DNA of 64,000 nucleotides from contig JADKEF010000006.1 in the NCBI GenBank assembly GCA_016718135.1, positions 1-64,000 of the forward strand. Reading direction: 5' to 3'. Both the position numbers and the translations under genes were made by a program. The notes under the pieces were generated by a model. The model worked only from the letters and a program-made list of their open reading frames with translations. It was not told the origin of the DNA and did not search any database. Origin of the DNA: Acidobacteriota bacterium (GTDB lineage: Bacteria; Acidobacteriota; Blastocatellia; Pyrinomonadales; Pyrinomonadaceae). Below, one piece after another: positions 59,711 to 64,000 of this stretch (position 1 is its first letter; each line of letters begins with the position of its first letter).

Positions 59711-59834
59711 TTGTTTTCCTGCATTCCTGAGGATAGGCTGAGGCTGTTTTCTGAATTTACAGGCGTGTTCAGCCTTGAATTACTATTTCAGGAGCTATCG
59801 AATCTCCGAATTCAGATCAACGAGGAGCTAAAAA

Positions 59835-60791
59835 ATGAAAAACAATTGTCTAAAGATGTCCTACCTGGCCTTATTTGCCGTGATCTTGTGTATCGGAGCG
59901 GAAAATGCGACCGCTCAAGCGACCTACAAACGCGTAGGATTCAATGAAAATATAAAGATCAAGGGCGTGATCGCGACCCGTAGTGCAGATTCGCTAACGA
60001 TGCGAGATGTTTCGAGTGCGGATATGTATTACGTGGACTTGTCGCCCACCACTAAGGTGCAGACCTATAAAAAAGTGCTTCGCGGGGGTGATCAATTTCC
60101 GGCAAGTTATCTGCTGAGGGGACTTCGAATCCAGGTAACCGGAACAGGAAACGCCGACGGACACATTATAGCGAAACAGATTGATTTCGATCCGGAAGAT
60201 CTGAGGACCGCGCAAGCTCTACAGGTGAGCGTTGATCCGGTCGAGGCGCAAGCCGAGGCAAACAGAAAGAAGATAGAAGAGAACGAAGCAAGGATCGCTG
60301 CGACTGAGGAAAATGCGAAGCGTATGGCTGGCCAAATCGACGAAGCACAGGCAATGGCCGCTGCTGCACAAGCCTCTGCGGATCGTGCCAATAATCGCAT
60401 CAACGGGCTTGGTGACTATGACACCATCAAAACGATCGTCGTTCCGTTCGCTACCGGCAGCGCTGCTCTCGGACCAAAGGGCAAGAAGATCATCGATGAA
60501 GCACGGGCCTGGGTAAAGACTCAGGATACTAAGGGTTGGATGATCTCGGTCATCGGCTTTGCTGATTCCACCGGAAACAGTGCAAAGAACAAGACCCTTA
60601 GCGAAAAGCGCGCAAATGCGGTGATCGGATATTTGGTCACGAAATACGGTTTGCCGCTAACGCGCCTTGTTCAACCGTTCGGCGCGGGTGCTGATATGCC
60701 GGCGGCAGAGAATACAACGGCTGCTGGGCGGGCACAGAATCGCCGCGCTGAGATCAAGTTATTGCTCAACAAGGGCATTGCGGGCGACTAA
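59835..60791 (+). CDS. OmpA-family envelope protein with N-terminal DUF5666-like domain
   Basis: A 318-residue exported protein with a signal peptide (about 1-27, ENATAQA). A small beta domain (about 30-120: IKIKGVIATRSADSLTMRDV, ITGTGNADGHIIAKQIDF-like pattern) is followed by a helical coiled segment (about 135-190) and an OmpA peptidoglycan-binding domain (about 205-315: VPFATGSAALGPKGKKIIDE, VIGFADSTGNSAKN, NRRAEIKLL). It may tether or span the cell wall. GAGGAGC precedes the ATG. Single-gene unit ending at a terminator. Confidence 0.87.
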   Translation: MKNNCLKMSYLALFAVILCIGAENATAQATYKRVGFNENIKIKGVIATRSADSLTMRDVSSADMYYVDLSPTTKVQTYKKVLRGGDQFPASYLLRGLRIQVTGTGNADGHIIAKQIDFDPEDLRTAQALQVSVDPVEAQAEANRKKIEENEARIAATEENAKRMAGQIDEAQAMAAAAQASADRANNRINGLGDYDTIKTIVVPFATGSAALGPKGKKIIDEARAWVKTQDTKGWMISVIGFADSTGNSAKNKTLSEKRANAVIGYLVTKYGLPLTRLVQPFGAGADMPAAENTTAAGRAQNRRAEIKLLLNKGIAGD

Positions 60792-60856
60792 GGTAGTCCA
60801 CAATTTACCGACGGGTGTCTTGGCCAGCAACAGCCAGAGCATAACTGTCGGCTCAG

Positions 60857-60884
60857 AACGCGTCCAGCAATGGGCGCGTTTTTT
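60857..60884 (+). terminator. Rho-independent terminator after the OmpA-like gene
   Basis: AACGCGTCC (60857-60865) pairs with GGGCGCGTT (60872-60880), one G-T pair, six-base loop, followed directly by TTTT. Confidence 0.85.
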
Positions 60885-60945
60885 ACTTGATAGATACTGC
60901 GTGTTCGGTACTTTGTGCTGATCACCGGCTTTTTCAACAAATTAC

Positions 60946-60961
60946 CTGTAAAAAATGACAG
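60946..60961. promoter_or_regulatory. CTGTCA-N4-TGACAG dyad, copy 3
   Basis: CTGTAAAAAATGACAG matches copy 2 except for one base. It lies 108 bases before the start at 61070 and after the terminator of the previous gene, so it should control the following envelope-protein unit. Confidence 0.6.
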
Positions 60962-61069
60962 TTACAACGTTATTGGCTATTCAGTATACTCCCTTTGAAC
61001 TTGAGTAAATCAGTTAGCGGCGGGGGCTCAGGGTATCCGTCGCACAATATGAGAATGGAGACAAGAACT

Positions 61070-61648
61070 ATGAGAATCATTGTAAATTACCAGCGATGGG
61101 CGATCGTAGCCGCATCATTTTTGGTTTTGCTTTTGGCGGGCCCGGCCGTGTTTGCCCAAAAGACTGAGCGGATCAGCGCCACTGCAATGGGGACCATGAC
61201 CCAGATGGGAAGGGTCATTAGTGTTGATGTCAGTATTAGCGGATATTCGACAGCAGATGACCTGAAGGTGCTTCTGCAGGTCTTCGCAGAAAAGGGATCA
61301 GAAGGCGTAGCGAATGCTCTTCACAAGATGCCGTCGAAAGGACGGATAGCGATCACCGGAACTCTCGGTTTCGACGTGAACTATTTTCGATCGTTCCCGA
61401 TGCCGGATGGCGGACGCAAGATTCGCTTTGTCACCGACCGGCCGATCACATTTGGCGAAAGTTGGAGTGCGAGTCGGTCTATGGACTATTCCCTTTCGAT
61501 GGGTGAGATCATAATCAGCAAGAAGAAGGGTGAAAGCAAAGGCACCCTATACCCGGCAGCCAAGTTCAAGGTCGATAAAGAAGGCCATCTTGAGATCGAA
61601 ACTATGCAGAACCCGTGGAATTTAACGAATATCAAGGTTTGGAAGTAG
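61070..61648 (+). CDS. Exported protein of unknown function
   Basis: A 192-residue protein with a signal peptide (about 1-30, PAVFAQ). The mature part is beta-rich: SATAMGTMTQMGRVISVDVSI-type start, GRIAITGTLGF, SMGEIIISKKKGESKGTLYP. No family recognised. The frame opens at 60995, but the ATG at 61070 has GGAG upstream and gives a clean signal peptide. First gene of a run of envelope proteins behind dyad copy 3. Confidence 0.75.
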   Translation: MRIIVNYQRWAIVAASFLVLLLAGPAVFAQKTERISATAMGTMTQMGRVISVDVSISGYSTADDLKVLLQVFAEKGSEGVANALHKMPSKGRIAITGTLGFDVNYFRSFPMPDGGRKIRFVTDRPITFGESWSASRSMDYSLSMGEIIISKKKGESKGTLYPAAKFKVDKEGHLEIETMQNPWNLTNIKVWK

Positions 61649-61649
61649 T

Positions 61650-61677
61650 GATCCATGTGCTTGTAAGCTTATGGATC
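61650..61677 (+). terminator. Stem-loop after the exported unknown gene
   Basis: GATCCAT (61650-61656) pairs with ATGGATC (61671-61677), with an inner CTT/AAG pairing, followed only by TTTG. A weak terminator or message-end hairpin. Confidence 0.4.
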
Positions 61678-61706
61678 TTTGAAAAAAACGAAAAGGGAGA
61701 CATACG

Positions 61707-62204
61707 ATGTTCATCAAGAGATTTTTAGTGACGGCCGCCACGGTGGCGATAGTGTTAACAGCAGGTCAGGTGTTGTTTGCTCAGAAGGGATCAGCAGAAG
61801 CAGAATACGATAAATACGTAAGCCTGCTTCGGAAGGATCTTCGCTCAGATAAAAAGCAATTCCTGGCTCTCAATCTCCCGCTGACGGAAGCTGAGGCAGT
61901 GAAGTTTTGGCCCGTTTACGAGCGGTATGCCGGCGAGCTCGCGAAGGTCTATGATGCAAGGATCCAGATCGTGAAGGATTACGCGGCTAACTATGACACG
62001 CTTACCAATGCGTCCGCGGCCAGCCTGAATCAGCGAGCTATCGGCAACGAAGCTGCGGTCACCACACTCAGACAGAAATATGTGCCGTTGGTTGGAAAGG
62101 TTTTACCTGGAAAAAAGGCTGCTTTGTTCTTTCAGATAGAGAAACGCCTTGGTCTCCTTATCGACCTTCAACTGGCGTCAGAGATTCCGCTAGTGATCCA
62201 GTGA
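61707..62204 (+). CDS. Exported helical protein of unknown function
   Basis: A 165-residue protein with a signal peptide (about 1-26, VLFAQ). The mature part is almost all helix and reads like a small Spy/CpxP-type periplasmic helper (ALNLPLTEAEAVKFWPVYER, LRQKYVPLVGKVLPGKKAAL), but without the LTxxQ motif. GGGAGA precedes the ATG. It may share a transcript with its neighbours. Confidence 0.75.
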   Translation: MFIKRFLVTAATVAIVLTAGQVLFAQKGSAEAEYDKYVSLLRKDLRSDKKQFLALNLPLTEAEAVKFWPVYERYAGELAKVYDARIQIVKDYAANYDTLTNASAASLNQRAIGNEAAVTTLRQKYVPLVGKVLPGKKAALFFQIEKRLGLLIDLQLASEIPLVIQ

Positions 62205-62262
62205 CACATTGACAGGCGGCTGAGATTGAGGGCTGATTATCCGAATGGAGGCTGCGAGAACG

Positions 62263-62979
62263 ATGACCATTGTAATTGGAAAGCTCATTTTACTCGTGGC
62301 CTGCCTTCTCTTCTTTGCTCCGACATTTCTCTGGGCTCAGGATTCCAGCACGGTAACCGAACTCGACCCCTCGATCGCAGTAGCGGTCGATCTGCCGAAA
62401 CGCTTCCGATTTGACCTGTATGCAGGCAAGGAAAAGAGCGATGAGCTAGCGTCGGCGAGGGCCAAGATAGGACTTGGGGTCAGCTTTCGCGTAAAGCCGA
62501 TATTTAAGAGGCTACTGGATGCTGCGGACTCCGATAAGCAGCATCTTCTGGTTGTGGGCGCCATTTACGAATATTCGAGGGCTTCGGAAGAGGACACTAC
62601 AAGTATCGAGCACAGACTGATGCTTGATGCGACACTCCGCTACGATCTGCCAAAGAAGCTACTGTTGAGTAATCGAAATCGTTTTGAGTTCCGGTGGGTC
62701 AACGGCGACTATCACCTTCGTTATCGTAATCGTCCGGCACTCGAACGTTCGTTCAAGCTATACAAGCGAAACATTACGCCGTATGTAGCCTCTGAACTAT
62801 TCTGGGATCAAAGATACAAAAAGTTGAACATCTACAAATTTACTAACGGTGTTCAGATACCGGTCTTCCGCCGAACATCGGTCGAGTTTTTTTACGAGCG
62901 GCAGTATTGCTCTACTTGCGCTACACAAGACACGAACATATTTGGCTTGAACTTGAACTTCTACTTCCACAAGAAGTAA
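62263..62979 (+). CDS. DUF2490-like outer-membrane beta-barrel protein
   Basis: A 238-residue protein with a signal peptide (about 1-26, TFLWAQ). Alternating beta strands and the late segment RYRNRPALERSF, VASELFWDQRYKKLNIYKF and a C-terminal aromatic strand (GLNLNFYFHKK) match the DUF2490 barrel pattern. Function unknown. An ATG at 62245 opens the frame, but the GGAGG inside that stretch fits as ribosome site for the ATG at 62263. Confidence 0.8.
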   Translation: MTIVIGKLILLVACLLFFAPTFLWAQDSSTVTELDPSIAVAVDLPKRFRFDLYAGKEKSDELASARAKIGLGVSFRVKPIFKRLLDAADSDKQHLLVVGAIYEYSRASEEDTTSIEHRLMLDATLRYDLPKKLLLSNRNRFEFRWVNGDYHLRYRNRPALERSFKLYKRNITPYVASELFWDQRYKKLNIYKFTNGVQIPVFRRTSVEFFYERQYCSTCATQDTNIFGLNLNFYFHKK

Positions 62980-63021
62980 TAGATCCCATCGCCGGTTGGC
63001 AAGGCTAGCCAGGAGATTCGT

Positions 63022-63699
63022 ATGTCAGAACAATTGGCAAACGTTGAGTTTGCACACAAATTACATGAAAAAGGCAGCCATCAAAACGGGAGCAGCTTCC
63101 GATTGGAGATAGTTGAGGCCTTGCTTTTAGCGATCGTCGCTGTTGCGACGGCTTGGAGCGGATATCAATCCGCGAAATGGGATGGCCATTCAGCCGAAAG
63201 CTATGCTCAAGCAGCAGCGTACAGGATCGACGGTGATGAAGACTTGACTCGCGGCGGCCAAGAGCGGTTGCAAAACATTTCGACCTTTAATGCGTGGTTG
63301 TTGGCAAAAACGTCCGGTAATGTTCCAATGATGAAATTGCTTGAACGCAGGTTTACACCTGAATATTCCAAGGCCTTTCAGGAGTGGCTGCTTACCGATC
63401 CGTTCAATGATCCTAATGCCCAACCCGGGCCGTCGTTTGTCCCTGGTTATTCAACCCGGCTTATGCAGGAAGGTAGAGAGTTGAGGCTGCTTGCGGATGA
63501 AGCGTTTGAAAAAGGAAGGTCGTCGCGAGAGGTCGGCGAAGAATATGTACGGCTTACAGTTTTCCTTGCGACGGTATTGTTTCTAATAGCGATCTCGCAG
63601 CGTTTCAAACATCCGAAGGCCCAGATCGGGCTGTTGAGTGTCGCTGCGATCGCGACAGGCGTTGTCGTCTTGATGTTGATCTCCTATCCGCGGGCATAA
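63022..63699 (+). CDS. Integral membrane protein of unknown function
   Basis: A 225-residue protein with one helix near 29-48 (VEALLLAIVAVATAWSGYQS), a 130-residue soluble loop, and two C-terminal helices (about 178-196 and 203-221). The pattern resembles DUF4337-like proteins. AGGAGA lies before the ATG. It follows the barrel protein by 42 bases. Confidence 0.72.
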   Translation: MSEQLANVEFAHKLHEKGSHQNGSSFRLEIVEALLLAIVAVATAWSGYQSAKWDGHSAESYAQAAAYRIDGDEDLTRGGQERLQNISTFNAWLLAKTSGNVPMMKLLERRFTPEYSKAFQEWLLTDPFNDPNAQPGPSFVPGYSTRLMQEGRELRLLADEAFEKGRSSREVGEEYVRLTVFLATVLFLIAISQRFKHPKAQIGLLSVAAIATGVVVLMLISYPRA

Positions 63700-63742
63700 C
63701 GCACGACTTTGGACCACGTCCTTGAAAGAGAAATAAGGGGAT

Positions 63743-64000
63743 ATGCGAAAAGCTATTTATGGTCAATTAAGATACCAGTCTAGTCTCCGCTGCCTAGCGG
63801 TGCTCGCTTTTCTTCTTTCTGCGACGTCTATTTATGCGCAAGAAACCAGCGGTTCGCCCACGCCGACACCGCCGCCGGCTCCCGTTGCACAGGTCGAAGA
63901 TGACCCAACCAAACCGATCGCATTTAGTATTCGAAACGAGCATAGGTTCTTAAGGAACGATGCCTGGGCAAATACGACGATATTTCGGTTCGATAAGGTG
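63743..64000 (+). CDS. Exported protein, cut by the window end
   Basis: The first 86 codons of a gene continuing past the window. Signal peptide to about residue 33 (SATSIYAQE), a Pro/Thr linker (SPTPTPPPAP) and the start of a folded part (AFSIRNEHRFLRNDAW). AAGGGG precedes the ATG. It could be another barrel or envelope protein. Not enough is visible to name it. Confidence 0.7.
   Translation, partial: MRKAIYGQLRYQSSLRCLAVLAFLLSATSIYAQETSGSPTPTPPPAPVAQVEDDPTKPIAFSIRNEHRFLRNDAWANTTIFRFDKV

Noticed and set aside
59690..59835. Sigma-54 promoter in front of the OmpA-like gene
   Set aside because: The dyads look like enhancer sites, but no GG-N10-GC element with the right flanks was found in any of the three upstream regions.
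60995..61069. Upstream start (TTG) of the exported unknown protein
   Set aside because: It would hide the signal peptide behind 25 residues; the ATG at 61070 has a ribosome site and a clean signal sequence.

Overview
The window looks like part of the chromosome of an acidobacterium, most likely class Blastocatellia (Pyrinomonadaceae-like). This is an inference from moderate GC content, long nuo and leu operons with weak Shine-Dalgarno sites, many secreted proteins with short Ala-Gln cleavage sites, SpoIVB-S55 and LCAT-like proteins, and simple intergenic repeats of a style I associate with that group. No 16S gene or marker set is present to prove it. No CRISPR array, prophage or intact transposon was seen.

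Layout. 1-486: the 3' part of a tRNA-Thr, a terminator and degraded coding scraps. 487-6570 (-): a 2027-residue exported TPR/PKD protein. 6930-14542 (+): a LacI-regulated carbohydrate locus (LacI regulator, ExuT-like transporter, SDR reductase, two esterases, heparinase/alginate-lyase-like enzyme) with two matching LacI-type operators. 14703-26672: mixed housekeeping genes, namely a PA-IL-like lectin-domain protein, a B12-binding radical SAM enzyme, an SDR, an SbcD-like nuclease, a Lon-N protein, an S55 protein, a small alarmone hydrolase-like HD protein, moaE-moaD and thiG-thiS.

26933-44695 (+): respiratory complex I in the order nuoA-B-x-C-D-x-E-x-F-x-x(Thx)-x-G-H-J-K-L-M-N. Six unrelated genes are interleaved, including a 46-codon gene for ribosomal protein bTHX. 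nuoI is absent between nuoH and nuoJ. Several spacers are filled by palindromic or 7-bp-period repeats that run up to the next start codon. 44709-47804 holds a small unknown, a Cys-rich mini-protein, a glutamine amidotransferase-like protein, a GCS2-type carboxylate-amine ligase and a PilZ protein. 47886-53239 holds a LysR regulator divergent from leuABCD, followed by a cystathionine synthase/lyase, a PP2C phosphatase, NfeD and tRNA-Leu(UAA).

56341-59461 (-) is the most interesting region. It appears to be a RiPP (ribosomally made, modified peptide) locus: a 120-residue precursor with a twin-arginine signal and eight W-V/I-N motifs in a Gly-rich tail, a SPASM-like partner lacking the radical SAM cysteine motif, and a radical SAM/SPASM maturase, led by an NTF2-like lipoprotein. 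Three copies of a CTGTCA-N4-TGACAG dyad lie in front of this operon and of two neighbouring transcription units encoding OmpA-like and other envelope proteins (59835-64000). They suggest one regulon linking the modified peptide to the cell envelope.
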